A stretch of 50,778 nt of DNA from positions 1 through 50,778 of the forward strand of contig DASZVN010000030.1 of the NCBI GenBank assembly GCA_035547055.1, in the 5' to 3' direction. The position numbers and the translations under genes were made by a program. Below, piece by piece: positions 24,159-32,661 of the stretch (positions are counted from its first letter, which is position 1; each line of letters begins with the position of its first letter). The notes under the pieces were generated by a model. It was given only the letters and a program-made list of their open reading frames with translations, did not search any database and was not told the origin of the DNA. The stretch comes from DASZVN01 sp035547055. GTDB taxonomy: Bacteria > Pseudomonadota > Alphaproteobacteria > Rhizobiales > Methylopilaceae.

Positions 24159-25568
24159 ATGGGCACCTGCATCGTCCGCGGCGTCACGATCGTCGATACC
24201 CGAGACGGAACGCTGACGCCGGGCATGGCCGTCGCGGTCGCGGGCGGCAGGATCGCGAAGATCGCCCCCGCCGACGCCGTGGAAGAAGGCGGCTCGGCGC
24301 AGGTGATCGACGCCCACGGCAAGTTCGCCGTTCCTGGCTATCTCGACATGCACGGCCATCCGCTGGATTCGACGGATCCGCAGGGCGCCCTGGCGCTGAT
24401 GCTCGCCAGCGGCATCACCGGCTTTCGCCAGATGTCGGGCTCTCCGGACCTGTTGAGGTCGCGCCGCGAAGGGACGTTGCCGGTCCCGGCGGCGGCGCCG
24501 GAGCTGCTCGCGATGCCGGGCATGATCCTGCTGCCGCTCAACGCCGGCTCGCCCGCCGACGCGGTCGCCGAGGTGCGGCGGCAGAAGGAGATGGGCGCCG
24601 ATTTCATCAAGGTCATCAGCGTCCGCCCGGATGCGTTCTTCGCCGCGCTGGAGGAGGCCACCAGGCTGGGCCTGCCCGTCGCCGGGCACCTCACGCCCAA
24701 CATCGACGCGGCGGAGGCCTCGCGCGCCGGGATGCGCGCGATCGAGCATCTCGGCCCGCAGGACACCATCCTGATCGGGTGCTCGACCGACGAAGCCGCG
24801 CTGCGTGCGGCGATCGCTCAGGCGCCGCCCTTCGTTCCGCCGATCGCCGGCGGCCCTCGCGCCGCCGACATGAACGAGGACGTCATCGCCAATCCGGTGA
24901 TGGTGGTCCCGGCGGCGGGCTTCAGCCGCATGCGGCGGGTGATCGATACCTTCAGCGAGGACAAGTGCCGGGAGGTCGCCGCGACGTTCGCCGCCAACGG
25001 CACCTGGCAGGTGCCGACGCTGATCCGCATCCGCACGATGAACTTCGGCGACGACCCCGCCTATCGCGCCGATCCGAACCTGCGCTACGTGCCGGGCGCG
25101 CGGCGGCAGATGTGGGACTATCTGGCGCAGCGGTTCGCGGCCCACATCGCGCCGCCCGTCAGGCAGACGCTGGCCGAATTGTTCGCGCTTCAGCTCAGGG
25201 TCCTGAAGCTCTTGGCAGAGGGCGGGGTGAGGATGGCCGCGGGCTCCGACTCGGGCAGCAACGGCCAGTGGGACATCGCGGGCTTTGCCCTGCACCAGGA
25301 ATTCGATCTGCTGGAGCAGGCCGGCCTGTCGCCGCTCCGCATCTTGCAGATGGCGACGCTCGATGCGGCTGCGCTCGTCGGACGCGAGGCGAGCCTCGGC
25401 CGCGTCGCGGAAGGCAAGAATGCCGACCTCGTGCTGCTCGACGGCGACCCGACCGCGAGCGCGCAGAATCTCCATGCGATCTGGGGCGTCGTCCGCGGCG
25501 GGACCTATCATGCGCGCGACGATCTCGCGGCGATGAAGGAGGGGGTGGCGGCCGCCGTCGCGGCCTGA
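24159..25568 (+). CDS. Metal-dependent amidohydrolase (imidazolonepropionase/prolidase-like)
   Basis: A 469-residue TIM-barrel amidohydrolase. Metal-site motifs: HGH (His65, His67) after a small beta-sandwich N-terminus, Lys in FIKVIS (probably carboxylated), His in VAGHLT, His in IEHLG and Asp in GSDSG. The C-terminal NADLVLLDGDP strand closes the sandwich. The family hydrolyses amides, cyclic imides or lactones. ATG 24159 is preferred over an earlier in-frame ATG at 24006 because a G-rich ribosome binding site (GGGGGG, ~24145) precedes it. The 186-base gap to the bicupin gene allows a separate promoter. It converges on the Liv-type binding protein with 13 bases between. Confidence 0.87.
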   Translation: MGTCIVRGVTIVDTRDGTLTPGMAVAVAGGRIAKIAPADAVEEGGSAQVIDAHGKFAVPGYLDMHGHPLDSTDPQGALALMLASGITGFRQMSGSPDLLRSRREGTLPVPAAAPELLAMPGMILLPLNAGSPADAVAEVRRQKEMGADFIKVISVRPDAFFAALEEATRLGLPVAGHLTPNIDAAEASRAGMRAIEHLGPQDTILIGCSTDEAALRAAIAQAPPFVPPIAGGPRAADMNEDVIANPVMVVPAAGFSRMRRVIDTFSEDKCREVAATFAANGTWQVPTLIRIRTMNFGDDPAYRADPNLRYVPGARRQMWDYLAQRFAAHIAPPVRQTLAELFALQLRVLKLLAEGGVRMAAGSDSGSNGQWDIAGFALHQEFDLLEQAGLSPLRILQMATLDAAALVGREASLGRVAEGKNADLVLLDGDPTASAQNLHAIWGVVRGGTYHARDDLAAMKEGVAAAVAA

Positions 25569-25581
25569 CCCCCGTTCCGGC

Positions 25582-26748
25582 CTACCAGTCGGCCGCCTTG
25601 GTCCACGCGCCGTGGCGGATCTGGATGATGTAGCCGTGGTCGGAACCGAGGCGCCTGCTCTCGCTGAAGGTGACCGGCGGGAAGCCGATGCCGGTGTCGA
25701 CGTCCTTCATCCTGTCGAGGCCCTGGATGAGCGTCGCGGTGGTGAGGTCCGGTCCGGCGCGCCGCGCCGCCTCGGCGAACAGGGCGAGCGCCTGATAGCC
25801 GCCGAGGAAGCTCGGGTCGAACGGCTTGTCGTAGGCCGCGCGATAGCGCCGCTCCAGCTCCTTGACGACGGGCATGTCGCCGGTGGCGTCCATCGGCAGC
25901 TTGGTGGCGAGGCCGTAGGTGCCCTCGGCCGCGGTGCCGCCGAGCTTGATGAGGCCATCCGCGGCCGCCGACTGGGCCACCAGGAAATCGACCGTCCAGT
26001 CGAGCTTGCGGCGCTCGCGCAGCGCCGCGGCGGCATCGCGTACGTTGCCGTCGAGCAGCACCGTCTCGCAACCCGCGTCCTTGAAGCGGGCCATCGGCGC
26101 GGACAGATCGGCCTCGCCGAGTGCGTAGCTGGCGTAGTCGGTGAGCCGAAGCTGGTGGGAAGCGAGGACCTTCTCGACCGCGGTGCGGACGTTGGCGTTC
26201 ATCCCGTGGGACTCCAGCAGGCATATCTTGCGCTTCTGGAGATCCTTCAGCGCCCATTCGGCGCCGGCGGCGAATTGGGTCGAGAAGTCCGGCACGAACG
26301 CGGCGAGGAGGCGCTGCGGCGGGTCGTAGAGCGACTGCAGCCCCGCCAGCGGAAACATGATGGCGCGGTCGGCCGCGAAGATGCGCTTCTCGGCGGCCTG
26401 GACCAGCGGTTCGCCCATCAGCGCCACGAATGCGAAGACGTGGTCCTGCGTCAGCAGCTTCTGCACCGCGAGCAGGCCCTTGGGCACCGACAGCGCGTTG
26501 TCGTAGGTGATGACCTTGAGCGCGCGGCCATTGATGCCGCCGTGGTCGTTGATCATCTGCGCGCCGATTTCGAGCGCCTGCTTCATCGGGCCGCCGACCG
26601 GCGCCGCGGGCCCGCTGAGATCGAGCGAGGAGCCGACGAGGATCTGGTCCTTGGTAACGCCCGGCTCGGCCGCTGCCGCGCCTCCGAGGGTCAGCAGCAC
26701 GAGGCCCGCGAGCGCGCCGGCACGGCATGACTTGCGGCGGAGTGTCAT
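25582..26748 (-). CDS. ABC transporter substrate-binding protein, branched-chain amino acid (Peripla_BP_6) type
   Basis: A 388-residue periplasmic binding protein of the LivJ family. It has a signal peptide (LAGLVLLTLGGAAAAEP, cleavage near residue 27), ILVGSSLDLSGP at the mature start, and INDHGGINGR, typical of the first lobe. In alphaproteobacterial aromatic clusters, such proteins often bind aromatic acids rather than amino acids. GGGAGGAA precedes the start. No complete permease or ATPase partners exist in the window; only a LivH-like fragment is seen at 29031. It is therefore an orphan receptor, or serves a transporter encoded elsewhere. Confidence 0.9.
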   Translation of the reverse strand: MTLRRKSCRAGALAGLVLLTLGGAAAAEPGVTKDQILVGSSLDLSGPAAPVGGPMKQALEIGAQMINDHGGINGRALKVITYDNALSVPKGLLAVQKLLTQDHVFAFVALMGEPLVQAAEKRIFAADRAIMFPLAGLQSLYDPPQRLLAAFVPDFSTQFAAGAEWALKDLQKRKICLLESHGMNANVRTAVEKVLASHQLRLTDYASYALGEADLSAPMARFKDAGCETVLLDGNVRDAAAALRERRKLDWTVDFLVAQSAAADGLIKLGGTAAEGTYGLATKLPMDATGDMPVVKELERRYRAAYDKPFDPSFLGGYQALALFAEAARRAGPDLTTATLIQGLDRMKDVDTGIGFPPVTFSESRRLGSDHGYIIQIRHGAWTKAADW

Positions 26749-26854
26749 CGGTTCCTCCCGGTCGATCGTTATGCCTGCGTCGCTTAGCGCCGCGGCGGAA
26801 GGGCCGGGAGATGGCAGATTGATGAGAGCGATGCCGATTAGGAAGCGGTGCCGA

Positions 26855-27784
26855 TCAGCGGCGCCGGGACGGCCGTGACGGCGCCGGAACGTCGTCTCGC
26901 GGCCGATAGCGGCGGACGAGGTCGCAGAAATACTCGGCGGCCGGCGTGAGCGGCAGGCCGGCGCGCCGGATGATGACGATCGGCGGCGCCGGCAGCGGCT
27001 CGTTGATCTCGATCTTCACCAGGGCGTCGGCCGTCAGCGGGAATTCGGCCCATTGCCGGGGCACCATGGCGAGGAAATCGCTGTTGGCCAGCGACACCAG
27101 CATCGTCAGCGCGGATTGGCTCCGCAGCGCCAGCCGGGGCATCGGCAGGCGATGGCGGACGAAGAGGTCGCGCAGCTCGGCTTCGGCGCTGTAGGTGATC
27201 GAGGTGGTCAGCCATTCGGCGCCGGCGAGATCGGCCAGGGTGCGTGCGCCCGCCAGGGGATGGCCCTTGCGGCAGAAGATGTTGCGCTGGTTGTCGAACA
27301 GCTTTTCCTGCACCAGGCTCGCGGCGAAATCCCGCTCGGGCGGCGGGCCGACGTAGAAATCGATGCTGCCGTCCTGAAGGCCGGCTTCGACCGTCGGATA
27401 GAGCCCCTCGATCAGGTGCAGCTCTGCCTTCGGATAGCGCGCGTGGAACGGCCGCAGCACGCGCGGCAGGATCGTCAGGTGCGGCACGATCGACATCGCC
27501 GCGGCGACCGTGCCGCTCGTCCCGCCGCGGAGCTGCTCGACCTCCTCGCGCGCCCGGCGCACCTCGGTCATCACGTTCTCGGCCCGCCGGACCAGGGCCT
27601 CGCCGATCGGCGTCAGCGCTGTGCCGCGGGCGCGGCGCTCGAACAGCTGGACGCCGAGCTCGTGCTCGAGCTCCTGGACGCTGCGCGACAGCGCCGGCTG
27701 GGCGAGCCCGAGATGGCGCGCCGCGGCGCGGAGGCTGCCGCGCTCGGCAATGGCGATGATGTTGCGGAACTGGTTGAGCTTCAT
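26855..27784 (-). CDS. LysR-family transcriptional regulator
   Basis: A 309-residue LysR regulator. The N-terminal winged helix (1-60) reads FRNIIAIAERGSLRAAARHL then QPALSRSVQELEHELGVQLF. The C-terminal co-inducer domain starts near residue 90 (GTVAAAMSIVPHLTILPRVL). It is divergent from the LigAB-type genes, with a nested dyad at 27797-27826 in the shared promoter region. Regulators in this position usually activate the divergent catabolic genes when an aromatic acid or ring-cleavage product binds. The gene on its other side, an orphan Liv binding protein, is on the same strand and may be co-regulated. Confidence 0.92.
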   Translation of the reverse strand: MKLNQFRNIIAIAERGSLRAAARHLGLAQPALSRSVQELEHELGVQLFERRARGTALTPIGEALVRRAENVMTEVRRAREEVEQLRGGTSGTVAAAMSIVPHLTILPRVLRPFHARYPKAELHLIEGLYPTVEAGLQDGSIDFYVGPPPERDFAASLVQEKLFDNQRNIFCRKGHPLAGARTLADLAGAEWLTTSITYSAEAELRDLFVRHRLPMPRLALRSQSALTMLVSLANSDFLAMVPRQWAEFPLTADALVKIEINEPLPAPPIVIIRRAGLPLTPAAEYFCDLVRRYRPRDDVPAPSRPSRRR

Positions 27785-27796
27785 GGGCTCGACAGA

Positions 27797-27826
27797 GATA
27801 GCATTTGGCTATCGGCCATGCCAAAT
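27797..27826. promoter_or_regulatory. Nested dyads between LysR and ligA-like genes (probable LysR binding site)
   Basis: GATAGC-ATTTG-GCTATC (27797-27813) is a perfect dyad and contains the LysR T-N11-A signature. ATTTGGC (27803-27809) and GCCAAAT (27820-27826) form a second perfect dyad overlapping it. Two overlapping dyads in a 100-base divergent region fit the recognition and activation sites of LysR regulators. The site lies 13 bases upstream of the lysR start, so autorepression is also likely. Confidence 0.6.
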
Positions 27827-27884
27827 CGACATCTGGTCGGCGGCCGGCCCGGTTGCTAGCACGGCCGCAGGCGCCGGAGGCGGC

Positions 27885-28157
27885 ATGACGGATTATTGGC
27901 TCAGCAAGCTGTTCTTCGACTTGCAGCGCCCCGCCGCGGCTGCGGCCTACAGGGACGACCCCGAGGCGGTCCTGAAGAACTATCCGATGAACCCGGCGTT
28001 GCACGACGCCCTCGCGGCGGACGACCTCGCCGCCATCGCGCCGCACGTCAATGCCTACCTGCTGCGCTTCTATTATGCGATCCGCGGCGTCTCCGATGCG
28101 GAGTTCATCCGCCGGCTGAACGCCCTGCCGCGGAGGGAGGCATCGCGCGATGGCTGA
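27885..28157 (+). CDS. Extradiol dioxygenase alpha subunit, LigA type
   Basis: A 90-residue helical protein matching the small alpha subunit of protocatechuate 4,5-dioxygenase-type enzymes. YRDDPEAVLKNYPMNPALHDAL and the GVSDAEFIRRLNALP ending are family-like; the alpha subunit covers the active site of the beta subunit and has no metal of its own. ATG 27885 follows GGAGGCGGC. Its stop overlaps the LigB-type gene by eight bases, so the two should be translated together. Control by the divergent LysR protein is likely. Confidence 0.82.
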   Translation: MTDYWLSKLFFDLQRPAAAAAYRDDPEAVLKNYPMNPALHDALAADDLAAIAPHVNAYLLRFYYAIRGVSDAEFIRRLNALPRREASRDG

Positions 28158-28995
28158 GCTTGTCGGGGTCTTCGCGGCGACGCACGGGCCGGTGATCGCG
28201 CGCGAATGGGACCACCTCGATCCGGGCATCCGCGATCGCCTCTCCGCTGGGTTCGACGCGGTCGGCGCGCGCCTCAAGGCGGCCCGGCCGGACGTGCTCG
28301 TCATCGTCTCGCCCGACCACTGGGTGAACTTCTTCCTCGACAATTACCCTGCCTTCTGCGTCGGCATCGGCGACGAGCACGACGGTCCGCCCGAGCCGTT
28401 CCTCAAGCGGGTCTTCGACCACGACGTGCTGAAAGGCGACGGCGCCCTCGGCCGCCACATCCTGGACACGGCGCTCGCCGGCGGCTGCGACCCGTCGTTC
28501 TCCCATCGGCTGCGGCTCGACCACGGCTTCTGCCTGCCGCTCTGGCGGATGGGCATCGACCCCGTTCCGCCGATCGTCCCGATCATCGTCAACGAGATCG
28601 AGGCGCCTATGCCGACGATGCGCCGCTGCCTGCAATGGGGGCATCTCTTGCGCGCCGCGATCGACGGCTACCCGCCGCCGCGGCGCGTCGCGATCCTCGC
28701 GACCGGCGGGCTCAGCCATTACATCGGCGAGCCCGGCATGGGCGAGATCGACGAGGCGTTCGACCGGACCTGCATCGCCATGTTCGAGCGCGCCGGCGAG
28801 GCCGAGCTCGCCGAGACGCTGGAGCGCGCCGTCCGCACCACCGGAAACGGCGGCGACGAGGTCCGCAACTGGGTCGTCGCCCACGGCGCCGCGGGGGGAG
28901 GGGGCTTCGACCTCATCGGCTATGAGCCGCTCCCGGAGGTCTATGTCGGCTGCGGCTTCGCCGAATGGCATCCGCGGCCGGCCGGCGCGAGGTGA
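28150..28995 (+). CDS. Extradiol ring-cleavage dioxygenase beta subunit, LigB type (class III)
   Basis: A 281-residue catalytic subunit of the LigB superfamily, which cleaves catechol-type rings next to the diol using Fe(II). His12 in ATHGP and His57 in SPDHWVN occupy the iron-ligand positions, and the acid/base His is in GGLSHYIGEPG. The length is close to that of LigB. It pairs with the LigA-type product. Likely substrates are protocatechuate-like or gallate-like diols made by the Rieske/SDR or aldolase-type enzymes, but the exact one is not set by sequence. A livH-like remnant starts 35 bases after the stop. Confidence 0.9.
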   Translation: MAELVGVFAATHGPVIAREWDHLDPGIRDRLSAGFDAVGARLKAARPDVLVIVSPDHWVNFFLDNYPAFCVGIGDEHDGPPEPFLKRVFDHDVLKGDGALGRHILDTALAGGCDPSFSHRLRLDHGFCLPLWRMGIDPVPPIVPIIVNEIEAPMPTMRRCLQWGHLLRAAIDGYPPPRRVAILATGGLSHYIGEPGMGEIDEAFDRTCIAMFERAGEAELAETLERAVRTTGNGGDEVRNWVVAHGAAGGGGFDLIGYEPLPEVYVGCGFAEWHPRPAGAR

Positions 28996-29030
28996 CGGCG
29001 GGACGGACGCCGTCGTCCAGGGGTGACGAC

Positions 29031-29186
29031 ATGCGCGGCCAGCAGATCCAGGACGGCATCGTCATCGGCGCGGTCTATACCGTCTTCTTGCTCGGCCTGA
29101 CGCCGGTCTTCGGTCTTCTTTCGCATCCTCGACCGGGCTCGCGGCGCCGTCGTCACGGGCGGGGCGACCGCCGACGCGGCGCCTGA
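29031..29186 (+). pseudogene. Remnant of a LivH-type branched-chain ABC permease (5' end only)
   Basis: The frame from ATG 29031 begins MRGQQIQDGIVIGAVYTVFL and continues LGLTPVFGLL, closely matching the first membrane helix of LivH permeases (usual form: Q.LLNGL..G..YAL.ALGLT...G.L). After residue 30 the similarity stops and an Arg-rich tail runs to a stop at 29184-29186. A LivH protein is about 290 residues, so over 85% is missing. The fragment sits between the LigB-type gene and the flavoprotein gene, and an orphan LivJ-type receptor lies 2.3 kb away. Probably the scar of a deleted transporter; a true short membrane protein is less likely. Confidence 0.6.
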
Positions 29187-29328
29187 AGATCTGTGATGCC
29201 GTAAGGGTATCGTGTCCGGGCGTTTCGCATCTTCTTCCGGCTGGTCGCCGTGTGTACCAGTTGAGATGCGATCACGGTTGTCGCCGCGCCTCCGCCGCGA
29301 ACGTGCGTCGTGTCGCCGGAGACTCTCG
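29187..29328. other. Gene-free spacer after the livH remnant
   Basis: Together with the remnant, this makes over 300 bases (28996-29328) without an intact gene. It is locally less GC-rich than the neighbours. TTTCGCATC occurs here (29226 region) and again just after the homology break of the livH remnant (29120 region); the copies are too short to prove a deletion mechanism. No terminator, tRNA or transposon end was seen. Confidence 0.4.
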
Positions 29329-30495
29329 ATGATGCAGCAGGCCGGACCGATCGCGATCGCAGCCGATCCTCCACCCGACCGGAGCGAGCTCCTCCGGCGA
29401 GCCCGTGCCCTGGTCCCGGCATTACGCGCGCGGGCGGAGCAGGGCGAGGCGCTGCGCCGCGTGCCGGACGAGACCATCGCCGACCTCATCGGATCTGGCG
29501 TCCTGCGAACCTGCCAGCCGATCCGCTTCGGCGGCAGCGGCCTCGGCTGGGACGCGGTCTGCGAGATCGCGATGGAGCTCGGCCGGGGCGACGGCTCCCA
29601 GGCCTGGGTCGCCAACGTCTATGCCGAGCACGCCTATATTCTCGCCCTCTTCGAGGATCGGGCGCAGCGCGAGGTGTGGGACGACGCCCCCCGTGCGCTC
29701 CTGGCGGCCTCGATCGTGCCCCAGGGCAACGACGCGCGCCCCGTCGAGGGCGGCTATCGCCTGTCGGGACGATGGGGCTTCACCAGCGGGGTTCATCACG
29801 CCGACTGGATCATCCTGGCCGAAATGGCGAAGGATGCCGCCGGCGCGCGCCACTGCTATTTCCTGGTTCCGGCCGCCGACTATCGCATTCTCGACGACTG
29901 GCACACGATCGGCATGGTCGGGACCGGAAGCTCCTCGGTGGCGCTCGAGAATGTCTTCATCCCCGCCCACCGCGTCATCGCCAACGACGACGTCACGGCC
30001 GGCACGACGCCGGGCGCACGCTTCGCCGACGATCCCCTGCTGCGGATGCCGATCCTGGGCTTCGCCCAGCTCGCCCTGGCGGCGGTGCCGATCGGCGTCG
30101 TCGCCGGCATGCTCGACGACTTCCGCCCCGTCCTGCGCAAGGCCGCGTCCGGCGCGGGCGCGGAGCTTCTGCAGGAGCGCTACAGCGCCTCGGCCGCCGA
30201 GCTTCATGCCGCGCGGCTGCTGCTGCTCGATGCCGCGCGCGGCAACATGGAGACGCTGGCCCGTGGCGAGGCGCTGGTCGAGGCCGATGCCGCGCGTTCG
30301 CTCCGCGATGCAGCCTACGCCGTGACCCTGGCGAAGCGGGCCGCCACGCGGCTGTTCGAGGCGACCGGAGGCCGGGGCATCTATCTCGCCTCGCCGATGC
30401 AGCGCGCCTTTCGCGATGTCCAGGCGAGCGGGGGGCACGGCAGCCTCAACTGGGAGCGCAGCGCGCTGCGCTATGCCCGCAGCGCCATGGTCTAG
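29329..30495 (+). CDS. Acyl-CoA dehydrogenase-fold flavin-dependent monooxygenase (HpaB/HsaA/DszC-like group)
   Basis: A 388-residue flavoprotein of the acyl-CoA dehydrogenase fold. It lacks an obvious catalytic Glu in the C-terminal domain and resembles class D aromatic monooxygenases, with RFGGSGLGWDAVCEIAMELG early, GRWGFTSGVHHADWIILAE and a TGGRGIYLASPMQRAFRDVQ end. These use reduced FMN or FAD from a partner reductase to hydroxylate phenols or cleave C-S or C-N bonds. Two adjacent ATGs (29329, 29332) can start it. It begins a plus-strand pair with the amidohydrolase at 30579. A role in hydroxylating the aromatic substrate is inferred from context. Confidence 0.82.
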   Translation: MMQQAGPIAIAADPPPDRSELLRRARALVPALRARAEQGEALRRVPDETIADLIGSGVLRTCQPIRFGGSGLGWDAVCEIAMELGRGDGSQAWVANVYAEHAYILALFEDRAQREVWDDAPRALLAASIVPQGNDARPVEGGYRLSGRWGFTSGVHHADWIILAEMAKDAAGARHCYFLVPAADYRILDDWHTIGMVGTGSSSVALENVFIPAHRVIANDDVTAGTTPGARFADDPLLRMPILGFAQLALAAVPIGVVAGMLDDFRPVLRKAASGAGAELLQERYSASAAELHAARLLLLDAARGNMETLARGEALVEADAARSLRDAAYAVTLAKRAATRLFEATGGRGIYLASPMQRAFRDVQASGGHGSLNWERSALRYARSAMV

Positions 30496-30578
30496 CGTCG
30501 AGGCGAAGGAAGAAGCAGGGAGGTGCCCGGCTGCCGGCCCCTGCCGACGGCTCGGCGATGGGCCAGGGAGGGGGGCGA

Positions 30579-31595
30579 ATGGAACGGGTCATCGACATCT
30601 ATAATCACTTCATGCCGCCGCGCTATTTCCAGCGTTTCGGCGAGGTCGTGCGCGACAAGGGCATGGCCAAGCGCATGGGCGGCATCGCCATGCTCCACGA
30701 CCTCGAAGCGCGCATGCGCATGATGGACCGGTGGCCCGGCTACCAGCAGGTGCTGGCACCAGCCCCGCCGCCGCCGGAGTCGTTCGGCTCGGCCGCGGCG
30801 TCGATCGAGCTGACGCGCATCGGCAACGACGGCCTCGCCGAAATCTGCGCGCGCCATCCGGATCGGTTCCCGGCCTTCGTCGCTGCCGTGCCGATGAACG
30901 ACGTGCCGGCGGCGCTGGCCGAGATCGAGCGGGCGATCACGCAGCTCGACGCGCGCGGCATCCAGCTCTTCACCCACGTCAACAGCCGGCCGCTCGACGA
31001 TCCGGAATTCCTCCCGGTCTTCGAGGCGATGGCGACGCGCTATCGCCTGCCGATCCTGCTGCATCCGGTGCGCACCCCGGCGACAAGCGACTATGCGGCG
31101 GAGCCGAAGTCGCGGTTCGAGATCTGGCAGGTGCTGGGCTGGCCGCACGACACCAGCGTCGCGCTGGCGCGGCTGGTCTTCTCGGGCATGCTCGACCGCT
31201 TCCCGGAGCTGACCGTGGTGTCGCATCACCTCGGCGGAACGGTGCCGTATCTCGAAGGAAGGCTCGGGCCGCTCTGGGACCAGCTCGGCTCCCGCACCGC
31301 CGACGAAGACTATTCCGCTCTCTTGGCTTCGATGAAGCGGCGGCCGGTCGACTATTTCCGGATGTTCCACGGCGACACCGTCGTCGGCGGATCGGAGGCG
31401 GCGCTGCGGTGCGGCCTGTCGTTCTTCGGCGTGGGTCACGTCCTGTTCGGCTCGGACTGCCCGTTCGATCCGGAGGGCGGCCCGATGTTCATCCGCGAGA
31501 ACCTGCGGGCCGTCGATGCGCTCGAGCTGCCGGCGGCAGACCGGCGCAAGCTGCTGTCTGGGAATGCGGCCTCGATGCTGCGACTGGCGTCCTGA
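30579..31595 (+). CDS. Amidohydrolase-2 family protein (ACMSD/LigW-type decarboxylase or hydrolase)
   Basis: A 338-residue TIM-barrel protein of the ACMSD-like branch, which decarboxylates or hydrates ring-cleavage and aromatic carboxylic acids. Later metal-site motifs are present: ILLHPVR, VVSHHLGG and FGSDCPFDPEGG. The first motif, usually HxH or ExH on strand 1, reads IDIYNHFMPP, so only His10 remains. It follows the flavoprotein gene by 83 bases with a G-rich ribosome binding site (GGGAGGGGGG) ahead of ATG 30579. It converges on another member of the same superfamily. Decarboxylation of a dicarboxylic semialdehyde or aryl acid is the best guess. Confidence 0.86.
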   Translation: MERVIDIYNHFMPPRYFQRFGEVVRDKGMAKRMGGIAMLHDLEARMRMMDRWPGYQQVLAPAPPPPESFGSAAASIELTRIGNDGLAEICARHPDRFPAFVAAVPMNDVPAALAEIERAITQLDARGIQLFTHVNSRPLDDPEFLPVFEAMATRYRLPILLHPVRTPATSDYAAEPKSRFEIWQVLGWPHDTSVALARLVFSGMLDRFPELTVVSHHLGGTVPYLEGRLGPLWDQLGSRTADEDYSALLASMKRRPVDYFRMFHGDTVVGGSEAALRCGLSFFGVGHVLFGSDCPFDPEGGPMFIRENLRAVDALELPAADRRKLLSGNAASMLRLAS

Positions 31596-31687
31596 AGGAC
31601 GGGCGTCGGATCGTCGAGCTGCGTCCGCCACCGCTGCTGCGGCGGCTCGAAGGGCGAAGCGCGTCGTAGCGGCGGGCCGGGCCTGCG

Positions 31688-32572
31688 CTATTTGCGCAGG
31701 CCGAGCATCTTGATCGCGTTTTCCTTCATGATCAGCGGCTTGACCTCGGGCTTCAGCGGCAGGCGCTGGAAATCGGCGAACCAGCGGTCCGGCGTCAGCA
31801 CCGGGAAGTCGCTGCCGAACAGCACGCGGTCCTTGAGCAGCGTGTTGGCGTACTGCACCAGGATCGGCGGGAAATATTTCGGCGACCAGCCCGAGAGGTC
31901 GATGTAGCAGCTGTGCTTGTGGGTCGCGACCGCGAGCGCCTCCTCCTGCCACGGGAAGGAGGGGTGGGCCATCACGATGGTGAGCTTGGGGAAGTCGGCG
32001 GCGACGTCGTCGAGGTGCATGGGGTTGGCGTATTTCAGGCGGAGGCCGAAGCCGCCGGGCGCGCCGGCGCCGGCGCCGGTCTGGCCGGTATGGAACAGGG
32101 CCGGCAGCCCGGCATCCTGAATGACCTCGTAGAGCGGATAGGCCATCGGATCGTTGGGGAAGAAGCCCTGCGTCGTCGGGTGGAACTTGAAGCCCCGGAC
32201 GCCGTATTCCTCGATCAGCTTCACGGCTTCGCGCACGCCTCTCTTGCCCTTGTGGGGGTCGATCGAGGCGAACGGGATCAGGACGTCGTTGTTCTCGTGA
32301 GCCTGCTCGGCGATCTCCTCGTTGGAGATGCGCGGCAGCCCCATCTCGAACTCGCTGTCGACGGTGAAGATCACCGCCGCCATCTTGCGCTCGCGGTAAT
32401 AGGCGGCGACCTCGGGGACCGTCGGCCGCGCCGACTCCTTGAAATACTTCGCCATGTATTGCTGGAACTCGAGGGTGGCGGCGTCGGGCGTCCGTGACGC
32501 CGACTCGGCGTGGGTATGCACGTCGATCGCGGTGATGGCGTCGAGGTCGATGTTCGGCGCGTATTTGCTCAT
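31688..32572 (-). CDS. Amidohydrolase-2 family protein (TIM-barrel lactonase/decarboxylase type)
   Basis: A 294-residue metal-dependent hydrolase with a complete-looking site: DVHTH (His19, His21), GFKFHPT, FHTGQTG, AHPSFPW and FGSDFP. Relatives include sulfomuconolactone hydrolase and ACMSD-type decarboxylases, so opening of a lactone or loss of CO2 after ring cleavage is plausible. The start MSKYAPNIDL at 32572 was chosen; the open frame continues upstream across the VOC gene in another frame and is not coding there. It lies 89 bases downstream of the VOC gene on the same strand. Confidence 0.87.
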   Translation of the reverse strand: MSKYAPNIDLDAITAIDVHTHAESASRTPDAATLEFQQYMAKYFKESARPTVPEVAAYYRERKMAAVIFTVDSEFEMGLPRISNEEIAEQAHENNDVLIPFASIDPHKGKRGVREAVKLIEEYGVRGFKFHPTTQGFFPNDPMAYPLYEVIQDAGLPALFHTGQTGAGAGAPGGFGLRLKYANPMHLDDVAADFPKLTIVMAHPSFPWQEEALAVATHKHSCYIDLSGWSPKYFPPILVQYANTLLKDRVLFGSDFPVLTPDRWFADFQRLPLKPEVKPLIMKENAIKMLGLRK

Positions 32573-32661
32573 GGCGTCCCCCGGGGCGTTTCTCCGCGTG
32601 ATCGTTGGCACGGCACGACGCCCGCCGCAACGTCCGGGCGGGGACTGCGAGATGCCCGCCC

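Noticed and set aside
29115..29235. Short direct repeats TTTCGCATC as insertion-sequence footprints at the livH break
   Set aside because: Nine bases recurring once with differing flanks is too weak; no inverted ends or transposase remain.
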